Source: Bacteroidota bacterium
GTDB lineage: Bacteria > Bacteroidota > Ignavibacteria > SZUA-365
Direction of reading: 5' to 3'
DNA: 7,845 bases
Assembly (NCBI GenBank): GCA_018224345.1
Contig: JAGTUW010000372.1
Span: 1 to 7,845, forward strand
Below are positions 1-6,096 of this stretch, in pieces. The notes beneath the pieces were generated by a model. The model did no database searches. It was given only the letters and a program-made list of their open reading frames with translations, and was not told where the DNA came from. Position numbers and translations under genes: made by a program. Position 1 is the first letter of the stretch, and each line of letters starts with the position of its first letter.

Positions 1-938
1 GCAACGAAATTCCGGAGGGAGAGCGCATTCTCGACGGGCATACGTACCAGTATCAGGCCCGGCGGCATGATGGCAGCACACTGCCGATCGAGGTGCGTGT
101 CAAGACGATTACCAGAAGGAACCGGGTCGTCCGTGTCACCGCCATCCGCGATATTTCCGAGCGCATGGCCACAGAGGCTGCGCTTGTTGCCGCCAAGGAG
201 CATGCGGAACGTTCAGAGCGGCTCAAGGATGCCTTCGTTGCAAATATTTCGCATGAGGTGCGAACACCTCTGAATATCATCGTCGGCTATACGGGATTGA
301 TTTCCGAATCCGTGATGGGGAAGGCGACCGAGGAGGAAAAGGATTATTTCGACAGCGTACAACGGGGCGTGGCACGGTTGATGAGAACCGTGGATATGAT
401 TCTGAGTACGTCACGACTGCAGGTCGGTGATTTTACACTGGATCCCGTGCGTCTCGAGCTGAGAGAGACGGTAGCACATATCGTCAACGACTACCTCCCC
501 GCAGCGGAGAAAAAGAACCTCCGCCTCGTGTACAATCTTTCGCAATCGGAAATTCATATCATGGCGGACGAACACTGCATTGTACAGTCCCTGCATAATC
601 TCCTCGACAATGCGCTGAAGTATACCGCTGAGGGTAGCATAGAAGTCTCGCTCTCACGCGAGATGCAGGGAGAGGCGGTAATACGGGTACGCGATACAGG
701 GATAGGCATTTCTCCCGAATACCTGCCGACGATATTCGCCCCCTACTCCCAGGAGGAGTCCGGATATTCGCGCAGTTATGACGGAGTCGGACTCGGTCTC
801 TCCCTGGTCAAGCGCTATGTGCAACTCAATGCCGGGTCAGTCCTGATCGAATCGGAGAAGGGGAAAGGGACCATCGTCACTCTGCGCTTTCCCGAATCCG
901 ACCTCTCCTCCGGCGGTGATGCTCACTCCACCCCATGA
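1..938 (+). CDS. PAS-domain sensor histidine kinase, 3' part (5' end outside window)
   Basis: Autophosphorylating sensor kinase of a two-component system; ATP would be used to phosphorylate a conserved His, with transfer to a response regulator not seen here. The reading frame is open from base 3 with no stop, so the gene begins outside the window; 311 residues are visible (numbered from base 3). Residues about 1-57 are the end of a PAS domain plus PAC segment (RRHDGSTLPIEVRV, then VTAIRDISER). A short linker helix leads to the HisKA dimerisation domain with H-box FVANISHEVRTPLN, the phospho-acceptor being His84. The HATPase_c domain has the N-box LLDNALKYT (Asn203), G1 box RDTGIGIS (Asp231), F-box IFAPYSQEE and G2 box GVGLGLSLV (from Gly261). 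All catalytic motifs are intact. No receiver domain follows; the protein ends in a short polar tail. An internal GTG at 93 lies inside the PAS domain and is not the true start. The signal sensed and any membrane segments would lie in the missing N-terminal part. Confidence 0.94.
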   Translation, partial: NEIPEGERILDGHTYQYQARRHDGSTLPIEVRVKTITRRNRVVRVTAIRDISERMATEAALVAAKEHAERSERLKDAFVANISHEVRTPLNIIVGYTGLISESVMGKATEEEKDYFDSVQRGVARLMRTVDMILSTSRLQVGDFTLDPVRLELRETVAHIVNDYLPAAEKKNLRLVYNLSQSEIHIMADEHCIVQSLHNLLDNALKYTAEGSIEVSLSREMQGEAVIRVRDTGIGISPEYLPTIFAPYSQEESGYSRSYDGVGLGLSLVKRYVQLNAGSVLIESEKGKGTIVTLRFPESDLSSGGDAHSTP

Positions 939-958
939 CCCTTCGGGATTATTGCTGT

Positions 959-1351
959 TCAATACGGCCCGCTGCCGTCCCGCTCACGGTCCTCGAAATC
1001 ACAGGACTCGTGTTCGTGATGACCTTTGTAGCGCATATCGAGAGTTGCCCGGTAATGCTGTTCCAGAGAATGACAGATGTGCGGCCGTTCGAGCCATCGC
1101 CCATGCTCGTCGAGACAATAGCGCAGCTCCAGTGGGATCTCACGATCGACATACAGCCCGTATAAGCGGACGTCCCGCGGTTGTACCTCCTGTGCATCGA
1201 GATAATCGATCAGTCCGCAGATCGTATCCGCGAACCAGGTCGTGGTCAGGTCATCGATGCCGTCGAGTACAGACACCCGGGCAACATACGTGTACGGCAG
1301 CGAATGGTCGTATTTGGATCGTGGACCGAACAACGAATGACGAATACTCAT
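959..1351 (-). CDS. Small Cys/His-containing protein of unknown function (130 aa)
   Basis: I do not recognise the family. The 130-residue product has no signal peptide or membrane segment, so it is probably cytoplasmic. It looks like a compact folded protein: a beta-like opening (YTYVARVSVLDG), a helical stretch with FADTICGLIDYLDAQ (residues 40-54), a strand-like DVRLYGLYVDREIPLEL (60-76), then a C-terminal part rich in Cys and His. Cys45, Cys79, Cys93 and Cys117, together with HICHSLEQHY (91-100) and GHHEHESC (110-117), could bind metal or be redox-active; this is inference. It ends in a charged tail EDRERDGSGPY. The ATG at 1351 was chosen because GGAGGT lies directly upstream; the frame is open back to an ATG at 1474, but that extension would run through the promoter and dyad and reads like non-coding sequence. 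It is convergent with the histidine kinase gene (20 bp apart) and lies 222 bp downstream of the DinB-like gene on the same strand. Confidence 0.8.
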   Translation of the reverse strand: MSIRHSLFGPRSKYDHSLPYTYVARVSVLDGIDDLTTTWFADTICGLIDYLDAQEVQPRDVRLYGLYVDREIPLELRYCLDEHGRWLERPHICHSLEQHYRATLDMRYKGHHEHESCDFEDRERDGSGPY

Positions 1352-1354
1352 GTG

Positions 1355-1360
1355 ACCTCC
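1355..1360 (-). promoter_or_regulatory. Shine-Dalgarno site fixing the start of the 130-aa gene
   Basis: Read on the minus strand, GGAGGT is followed by CAC and then the ATG at 1351-1349. It is a full anti-16S match, although the 3-nt gap is shorter than usual. It supports the 1351 start over the upstream in-frame ATG at 1474. Confidence 0.7.
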
Positions 1361-1382
1361 CGTCAGAGTGCGACTGTGACGC

Positions 1383-1403
1383 TCACAATGTCGGGCATTG
1401 TGA
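1383..1403. promoter_or_regulatory. Perfect 8-bp inverted repeat in the leader of the 130-aa gene
   Basis: TCACAATG, five bases (TCGGG), then CATTGTGA: a perfect dyad with 8-bp arms. It lies about 20-40 bases downstream of the transcription start predicted from the promoter at 1430-1458, and 32 bases or more before the start codon. It could be a repressor operator or an mRNA leader hairpin. No T-run follows on the minus strand, so it is not an intrinsic terminator. The binding protein is unknown. Confidence 0.4.
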
Positions 1404-1429
1404 AACGGAACGGAATTGCTGTTCAGCGA

Positions 1430-1458
1430 AATATAGACCGCATCGAGAATGAAGTCAA
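1430..1458 (-). promoter_or_regulatory. Candidate sigma70-like promoter of the 130-aa gene
   Basis: On the minus strand TTGACT (1458-1453) and TATATT (1435-1430) are separated by exactly 17 bases. Each hexamer matches the sigma70 consensus at 5 of 6 positions. The predicted start point near 1423 gives a leader of about 70 nt before the ATG at 1351. It gives the gene transcription independent of the upstream DinB-like gene. Many Bacteroidota use a different consensus (TTTG / TAnnTTTG), which lowers confidence somewhat. Confidence 0.45.
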
Positions 1459-1502
1459 GCAGCAACGCAGGCATGACACCATCGTCATGTGGGACACTGT
1501 CA

Positions 1503-1527
1503 ACTATTGTGTCTCTTACACAACAGT
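1503..1527. repeat. Inverted repeat between the DinB-like gene and the 130-aa gene
   Basis: Arms ACTATTGTGT and ACACAACAGT flank a CTCTT loop. As minus-strand RNA all 10 positions can pair (one G-U). It begins 46 bases after the stop of the DinB-like gene, so it could end or stabilise that transcript, but it lacks a downstream T-run. It lies about 45 bp upstream of the -35 box of the promoter at 1430-1458, so it could instead be a regulator site. It shares the word CACAA/TTGTG with the dyad at 1383-1403, although the half-sites point the opposite way. Confidence 0.35.
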
Positions 1528-1573
1528 ATGGTCACGGGGAAAGAAAGCCCTATGCGCAGACGTCGATGGTGCT

Positions 1574-2077
1574 TCAGGGCCAGACGGGGTCTGGACGGCC
1601 CTGCCAGAGCCATGCGATATAGTCGATCATCGGCGGCTCGACTTCGAGTTCGCGCAGGCGGCGTACGATCTGTCCGCGATGATGTGTACTGTGCAGCAGC
1701 ACTTGATGCATGGTTTCCTCGAACGTGGTCTCTCCGGGAGTATAACCATATTGTTTCTCCATGAAGCGTGACCAGGGAACATGCACCTGCTCGGGCAGGC
1801 GTCCTGTGTCGATATTCCCGAGTACGGAAATCAATTCCGCATGATAGGTGCGGCCCCAGTCTGCGAGCTGTTGCATGGAGACGAAATGTTCACGCTTGGG
1901 AAGAGCGATGGGAGATTGTGTCCATACCGCGAGAAAGGCCCGCTGCACGGAATGAACATGATGAAAGAGCTCAGCGATTTTTTCATCTTCGCTCGTTCGT
2001 TCGGAATTGAGGACACTCTGCCATACGGTTGCATCGGCCCAGTGCATATGTTGAAAAAGGTCGTTGAGGTAGTTCAT
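1574..2077 (-). CDS. DinB/YfiT-like metal-dependent four-helix-bundle protein (167 aa)
   Basis: Member of the DinB-like superfamily, cytoplasmic four-helix bundles that usually bind a divalent metal through three His; known members include thiol S-transferases, hydrolases and damage-inducible proteins of unknown role. The start helix MNYLNDLFQHMHWADATVW is typical (usually LF.Y..WAN..L). His42 in HHVHSVQRAFLAVW and His129/His133 in HSTHHRGQIVRRLRE form the likely triad; HSTHHRGQ is the family hallmark. The C-terminal DYIAWLW is also typical. Length (167) is normal for the family. The start at 2077 was chosen because the family begins there; the frame runs up to an ATG at 2161, but the extra 28 residues look non-coding and lack an RBS. 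The RBS at 2077 is itself weak (GAGTG just before ATG). The substrate cannot be read from the sequence. The name DinB here is unrelated to DNA polymerase IV. It may be cotranscribed with the 130-aa gene. Confidence 0.88.
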   Translation of the reverse strand: MNYLNDLFQHMHWADATVWQSVLNSERTSEDEKIAELFHHVHSVQRAFLAVWTQSPIALPKREHFVSMQQLADWGRTYHAELISVLGNIDTGRLPEQVHVPWSRFMEKQYGYTPGETTFEETMHQVLLHSTHHRGQIVRRLRELEVEPPMIDYIAWLWQGRPDPVWP

Positions 2078-2176
2078 CACTCTATCATGTTGTCCGGGTG
2101 AAAGAAAATGACAAGGAGAATGGTGTGTTCTCTCGTCTGCTGGTCCTGTGTACCTTTCCATGAAGGCGCATCATTG

Positions 2177-2208
2177 CAAAAATGTATCCTTTTCAGGCAC
2201 GACGCAAA
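2177..2208 (-). promoter_or_regulatory. Weak candidate promoter for the DinB-like gene
   Basis: The minus strand has TTTG (2208-2205), 20 bases, then CATTTTTG (2184-2177), one mismatch from the Bacteroidota -7 element TAnnTTTG at an acceptable distance. The start point would be near 2170 and the leader about 90 nt. The AT-rich context makes a chance match quite possible. Confidence 0.2.
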
Positions 2209-2467
2209 CACAGTCCTTCATGCCTTCATTCACCGGCTGCAGAGTCTTCGCCCCGCCTGTCCCCTCAAAAATAAATCTTGTCCCGAGCCCGGAGACAGGT
2301 GGTTGTTGCTTCAATCTACTTCATCGATCGAATGAAGACATTGAGCAGGAGCCGCAGCGATCCCCGGGAGAACGCGTTCATCACCGCTTCCAGCGCACGG
2401 GACTTGTCACAATACTTTGTTTCATATACAAAGGTGTCCTATATTCGCATACGTCATTCATTATCTC

Positions 2468-2500
2468 TTTGCCTTGTTTCGCTTAATACTGGTATATTTC
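2468..2500 (+). promoter_or_regulatory. Candidate plus-strand promoter upstream of the exoprotein gene
   Basis: TTTG (2468-2471), 21 bases, then TATATTTC (2493-2500), which is 7 of 8 against the Bacteroidota TAnnTTTG element. Read as sigma70, TTGCCT (2469-2474), 18 bases and TATATT (2493-2498) also fits. A start near 2507 would give a leader of about 250 nt for the gene at 2760, interrupted by the hairpin at 2550-2572. Confidence 0.28.
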
Positions 2501-2549
2501 TTATCAGACCCGGGCACAGCATCTGCCACTGCCGGTCAGGACAGTGTCC

Positions 2550-2572
2550 GGTCACCCGTTTGTGACCTTTTT
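2550..2572 (+). terminator. Terminator-like hairpin in the exoprotein leader region
   Basis: GGTCAC, six-base loop CCGTTT, GTGACC, followed immediately by five T. The 6-bp stem plus T-run fits a short intrinsic terminator on the plus strand. No plus-strand gene lies upstream within 1.6 kb, so it would end either a short RNA begun near 2507 or readthrough, or act as an attenuator for the gene at 2760. A second GGTCA copy at 2534-2538 could compete for the 3' arm. Confidence 0.33.
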
Positions 2573-2712
2573 CTCCGACGTGTGTCTTAAGACTGACGAA
2601 GCAACTCCGCAATATCTATGACGATGAAATCTGTTACAACCCGGAGACGTGCGATCTCACCGATGTGAAGGAGAGCGGCGACAGATCCGCCATCGGTGCC
2701 GCGCGAGGCTGA
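2566..2712 (+). pseudogene. Short coding-like fragment without a start codon (possible gene remnant)
   Basis: Open in one frame from 2566 to the TGA at 2710-2712. The translation from 2593 (LTKQLRNIYDDEICYNPETC, then DLTDVKESGDRSAIGAARG) has balanced composition and G/C-rich third positions like the real genes nearby, unlike other frames in this gap. There is no ATG, GTG or TTG start in the frame and no RBS, and a stop precedes it at 2563. It may be the tail of a decayed gene, or chance. I do not recognise the family. Confidence 0.17.
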
Positions 2713-2759
2713 AGATCTGTATTTCTACATTCGAATCATTTTGATAGATCGAGGCTGGT

Positions 2760-5700
2760 ATGAAAATTCTGATTCCCTTTCTGCTTCTCTGTCTGGGGAG
2801 CATGGCACTTGCACAAGTGAAGGAGAGTGACGCTGTGCAGGGAGCGCATGAACTGCGTTCGACAATGACGACCGATCATTTCGACTTCATCAGCGCGAAC
2901 CGGCTGCTGATGTGGGCAGGCAACAACGGAATGCTGGCGCACGATCCTCGTTCACGTCCCGGTCTGCAGTGGCCCGCTGGCGAGTGGCGGCATCTGTCCT
3001 TCATGGAAGGACTGGTGATCGCTGCGATCATCAACAGTGATGACGTGTACGTCGGCGGTTCGACTTACCGGAGTGGACTGCAGGCGGGTCACATACAGGT
3101 GGATGGATCCACCTCCAATCCCGATGACGAGGTGCATCGCGTGTACAAGGTACGTCGCTTCGATGCCACATGGTGGAACGGACTCGGGACCGCGGAACAG
3201 GAAAAATATCTGCGCGATCTCGAACAATGGCCGGTGGAACTCGGTGCGCCATGGAGAGACGCCGATGGCGACGGTCTCTATAATCCCGATACCGATGCCT
3301 GGATGCAGGGAGGCCTGACCGACACACCGCTGTTCCGTGGCGATGAAATGCTCTGGTGGGTCAGTAATGACTTGAATCCTTCGAAAACGAAAGCGCTCTA
3401 CGGAACAGGCTCGGTCGGCCTGGAAATTCAGACGACGGTGTGGGCTTCGTCGGGACATCCGCTGCTCGACGATGTAGTTTTTCGTGAACATGTCATCATC
3501 CACAAGGGAATTGAAGACATTTCCGAGCTGTATGTCGGAGTCTGGGAGGATCCCGATATCGGGGATGGCTTTGATGATTTCATCGGTGTGGACACCGCCA
3601 GGGCGATGAGCTATGCATACAACGCCCATCCGGTGGATATCGTCTATGATATCCCACCTGCGGCGGGGACGGTCTGGCTGCAGTCACCGATAACTGCGTC
3701 CCCCGGGAGCGTGGCGCGCTTTGGCGAGGATTATCGCCAGGACTATGCGAATGTCCCGCTATCAGCGTATGCGTTTTATATAAGTGCGAGCAGCATCTAC
3801 AAGGACCCGGTCCTGGGCCATGCACAGGGAGCGCAGATGATGCTGCAGAATATGCAGGCACGCCTTGCGGACGGTGCCCGCTATACCGATCCCGTCACGG
3901 GGAGTCCTGTGGACATCCCACTCACCGGCGACCCCGTCCTTGCGCGCGACTGGATCGATGGTATCATCAATTCCCCCGGTGACCGCCGTCATCTTTCCAG
4001 TTGCGGACCGGTGACGTTGGCGGTGGGTGATACGCAGAAGGTGGTGATCGCACGCTTCGTCGCGGACGTCGGCAATCATCTGCTCAGTGTCCGGAAGTTG
4101 CGCAACGCCGCACGACAACTGCATGATATCTATACACACCTTCCGTTCGGAAGCCCGGCTCCCGTGTTTTCTTCCGCAATCGATTTTCCGGCGCAGGACA
4201 GCTATGCCGTCCACGTCACCGGCGGTCCCTTTCCATCTATGCCCTCCATGGTCGAGGCAGTATTGCGGGAGGAAGACGGCACGGAAATCCAGCGCATCAC
4301 GCTCGCCGATGACGGGATGCATGGAGACGGCGCGGCCGGCGACGGTGTGTACGGTGGTATGCTCATTGGCAGCACACGGCCTCGTGGCGCGGATCTTTTT
4401 GTTCTGACCAGCGTTGCCGGCGAGACACGGGAATGGTTTGTCGACAGTGAACTCCCGCTTCCCGGTCGGCTCCGCCTGCGACTGACCGATGTACTGGCAG
4501 AGGACCGTCATCCCGACGCTGCGGTCAATCCGGGCGAACACGTGCGTCTCGGTCTGCGACTGGAAAACGATGGGGTGTTCGACAGCGCTCCGTGGCATGT
4601 CTTTCTCCGGGGTCCTTTTTCCCTCGGCGCGGAATGGAAGTCCATGAGACTTACGGAGAGCGTCGCCGCGGGAAGCACTGTGGAAGTGCAATATGATGCG
4701 GACGACATCTCGACGCATCTGCCGCTGAAGACACCCGAGGATTTCCCCCCCGGAGCAATCCTTCGCCTGCCCGTCTCCATCCTTACCGGGGATTACTGTC
4801 ATTGGTCGGACACCCTGGCGATCGCTGTACAGCCGTATCCCGATATCCCGGTCGATATTCTGCTCGAGCATGTGGAAGGACTTGCAAGCGGGACACTCGG
4901 TGCCACTGTCGTCGATGGCAGTGCACTGACGGAATACGATTACCGTGTCAGTGTCGAAGGGGATGACACCGGTCCGAAAACCCTGCATATAGAGAATGTC
5001 ACACTCGGGACGACTCTACGACGTGACGTGCCGATGCCGACGCCGTGGACTCCGCATTCCGAAGTGATAGACGGCTGGCGCCTGAACTTGGGAACGGCAT
5101 TCGATGCATTGGTATACGATGACAGGGGCCATAAATTGACGAGTTTCTACGATGAGTATCGTGTCGCAGGAACATTTTCCGAACCTTCACGGTCATGGTT
5201 CACCGTGCATCCCTCCGATCAGGCGTATACTCTCGTGCCCGGTGAGGATATGACGAGGTCTCGTCTCTCGCAATATGACCTTGTGCCGGTTCGGCTGGTG
5301 TTTGATAGAATGAATGGACAGAAAGCGCCGTCCTACCTCCGCGGCCAGATGCCGAATTATGCGTATCAGGGATACTTCGATATTCCGGTGCGCGCATATG
5401 ATATCCGTGACGAGGACAATCCGCGGCAGGTGATGCTTGGTTTTACGGAGCAATCAGGCCGACCGTCGCATGACAGCGTCTGGATACCGACGACGGAGCT
5501 GGCGGACAGGGAAATGCTTCTTGTGTTCAGTGATGACTACAGCGAGCAGCCACAGGAGAAATTCATGCAAGCTCTTGCTACAGCGGCGGAGGATATGGAC
5601 ATCCTCTATGCCTTGCAACCGGTGCGCGATGAGGACATGCCGATGTTCGAGGACGGTGATGAATACACCATCGTCGCACCAGTGCCGGTCAGCAACCGGG

Positions 5701-6044
5701 ATGTGTATATTCTTGCGAAACCGCGTCTGCTCGATGTGCGCAGTATTCCCACGCGCCCGTCGACGACGGAACTGCATCCCAACTACCCCAATCCCTTCGG
5801 TACAGGTAGCGCTGCCGCAACGAAGCAGACTACCGTGCGCTTCTCGACGGTGAAGGAATCGCATGTCCGTCTGGCTGTATACGACCTTCTTGGCCGTCGT
5901 GTCGCCCTGCTTGTCGATCAGGCATTGCCTGCGGGCACGCATCAGACACAGTTGCATGCAGGCAATCTGACCAGCGGCAGTTACATCATCGTTCTCGATG
6001 CAGCCGGAGAGCGGAAGAGCCGCAACATCGCAGTGTTGAAATAA
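2760..6044 (+). CDS. Large secreted protein with T9SS type A sorting domain (1094 aa)
   Basis: Exoprotein predicted to cross the inner membrane by Sec and the outer membrane by the type IX system, then be released or anchored at the surface. A signal peptide is clear: MKILIPFLLLCLGSMALA with cleavage likely before Gln19. The N-terminal block has WAGNNGM, an Asp-rich loop DADGDGLYNPDTD (167-179, calcium-binding in style), GDEMLWWVSND (194-204) and DDFIGVDT (272-279). These recur in long T9SS exoproteins of Ignavibacteria-like bacteria, whose molecular role is unknown to me. A middle Ig-like segment carries DDGMHGDGAAGDGVYGG (517-533), typical of choice-of-anchor X type modules. A further beta-rich block follows (about 545-690, NPGEHVRLGLRLENDG), then a family-typical region (about 690-1000). 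Residues 1005-1094 are the sorting domain: LHPNYPNPF, VRLAVYDLLGRRVALLV, LTSGSYIIVL and a final Lys. No protease or glycosidase motif is visible. Start: ATG at 2760 with GAGG five bases upstream; an in-frame TAG at 2745 excludes a longer product. It ends just before a strong terminator. Confidence 0.93.
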   Translation: MKILIPFLLLCLGSMALAQVKESDAVQGAHELRSTMTTDHFDFISANRLLMWAGNNGMLAHDPRSRPGLQWPAGEWRHLSFMEGLVIAAIINSDDVYVGGSTYRSGLQAGHIQVDGSTSNPDDEVHRVYKVRRFDATWWNGLGTAEQEKYLRDLEQWPVELGAPWRDADGDGLYNPDTDAWMQGGLTDTPLFRGDEMLWWVSNDLNPSKTKALYGTGSVGLEIQTTVWASSGHPLLDDVVFREHVIIHKGIEDISELYVGVWEDPDIGDGFDDFIGVDTARAMSYAYNAHPVDIVYDIPPAAGTVWLQSPITASPGSVARFGEDYRQDYANVPLSAYAFYISASSIYKDPVLGHAQGAQMMLQNMQARLADGARYTDPVTGSPVDIPLTGDPVLARDWIDGIINSPGDRRHLSSCGPVTLAVGDTQKVVIARFVADVGNHLLSVRKLRNAARQLHDIYTHLPFGSPAPVFSSAIDFPAQDSYAVHVTGGPFPSMPSMVEAVLREEDGTEIQRITLADDGMHGDGAAGDGVYGGMLIGSTRPRGADLFVLTSVAGETREWFVDSELPLPGRLRLRLTDVLAEDRHPDAAVNPGEHVRLGLRLENDGVFDSAPWHVFLRGPFSLGAEWKSMRLTESVAAGSTVEVQYDADDISTHLPLKTPEDFPPGAILRLPVSILTGDYCHWSDTLAIAVQPYPDIPVDILLEHVEGLASGTLGATVVDGSALTEYDYRVSVEGDDTGPKTLHIENVTLGTTLRRDVPMPTPWTPHSEVIDGWRLNLGTAFDALVYDDRGHKLTSFYDEYRVAGTFSEPSRSWFTVHPSDQAYTLVPGEDMTRSRLSQYDLVPVRLVFDRMNGQKAPSYLRGQMPNYAYQGYFDIPVRAYDIRDEDNPRQVMLGFTEQSGRPSHDSVWIPTTELADREMLLVFSDDYSEQPQEKFMQALATAAEDMDILYALQPVRDEDMPMFEDGDEYTIVAPVPVSNRDVYILAKPRLLDVRSIPTRPSTTELHPNYPNPFGTGSAAATKQTTVRFSTVKESHVRLAVYDLLGRRVALLVDQALPAGTHQTQLHAGNLTSGSYIIVLDAAGERKSRNIAVLK

Positions 6045-6045
6045 G

Positions 6046-6074
6046 ATAAAGGCGGGAAGCACTCCCGCCTTTAT
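6046..6074. terminator. Bidirectional intrinsic terminator between convergent genes
   Basis: ATAAAGGCGGGA and TCCCGCCTTTAT pair perfectly over 12 bp around a five-base loop AGCAC. The A-rich 5' side and T-rich 3' side make it work in both directions. It begins two bases after the stop of the exoprotein gene and lies 22 bases beyond the stop of the minus-strand peptidase gene, so both transcripts probably end here. Confidence 0.92.
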
Positions 6075-6096
6075 GCATCCTGATCTCTGCCGGATT

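Larger units (their letters stand above)
2078..2759. other. 682-bp intergenic region without a convincing gene
   Basis: This lies between the divergently transcribed DinB-like gene and the exoprotein gene. Open frames on the plus strand at 2108-2335, 2148-2486 and 2278-2565 give unstructured Ser/Arg/Cys-rich translations without RBS and look non-coding. The region contains a possible minus-strand promoter (2177-2208), an AT-rich block at about 2400-2505 with a candidate plus-strand promoter, a cluster of short direct and inverted repeats ending in a terminator-like hairpin (2532-2572), and a short coding-like fragment (2566-2712). Confidence 0.6.

Noticed and set aside
1352..1474. N-terminal extension of the 130-aa protein to the ATG at 1474
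   Set aside because: The extension would cover the -10 box and the dyad, and GGAGGT directly precedes the ATG at 1351.
916..1771. Plus-strand open frames (916-1452 and 1181-1771) opposite the 130-aa and DinB-like genes
   Set aside because: Translations are Arg/Cys/His-rich and unlike proteins, while the minus strand has an RBS, promoter and a recognised DinB family.
2078..2161. N-terminal extension of the DinB-like protein to the ATG at 2161
   Set aside because: The family starts at the helix beginning at 2077. The extension is rich in Thr/His/Pro and has no Shine-Dalgarno sequence.
2160..2221. Inverted ATGAAGG / CCTTCAT pair
   Set aside because: Arms of 7 bp with a loop of about 48 bases are within chance expectation, with no associated function.
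2736..2743. TCATTTTG as a -7 element for the exoprotein gene
   Set aside because: No -33 TTTG at the right distance, and it would leave a leader of only about 10 nt.
2665..2827. 11-bp direct repeat GTGAAGGAGAG at 2665-2675 and 2817-2827, in frame as VKES in both places
   Set aside because: Several 11-bp matches are expected by chance in a window this size, and similarity does not extend convincingly.
3762..4988. 408-codon open frame on the minus strand inside the exoprotein gene
   Set aside because: It is antisense to a clear gene with signal peptide and sorting domain. Its translation is Cys/His/Arg-rich without domain structure, as expected from GC-rich codon phase.
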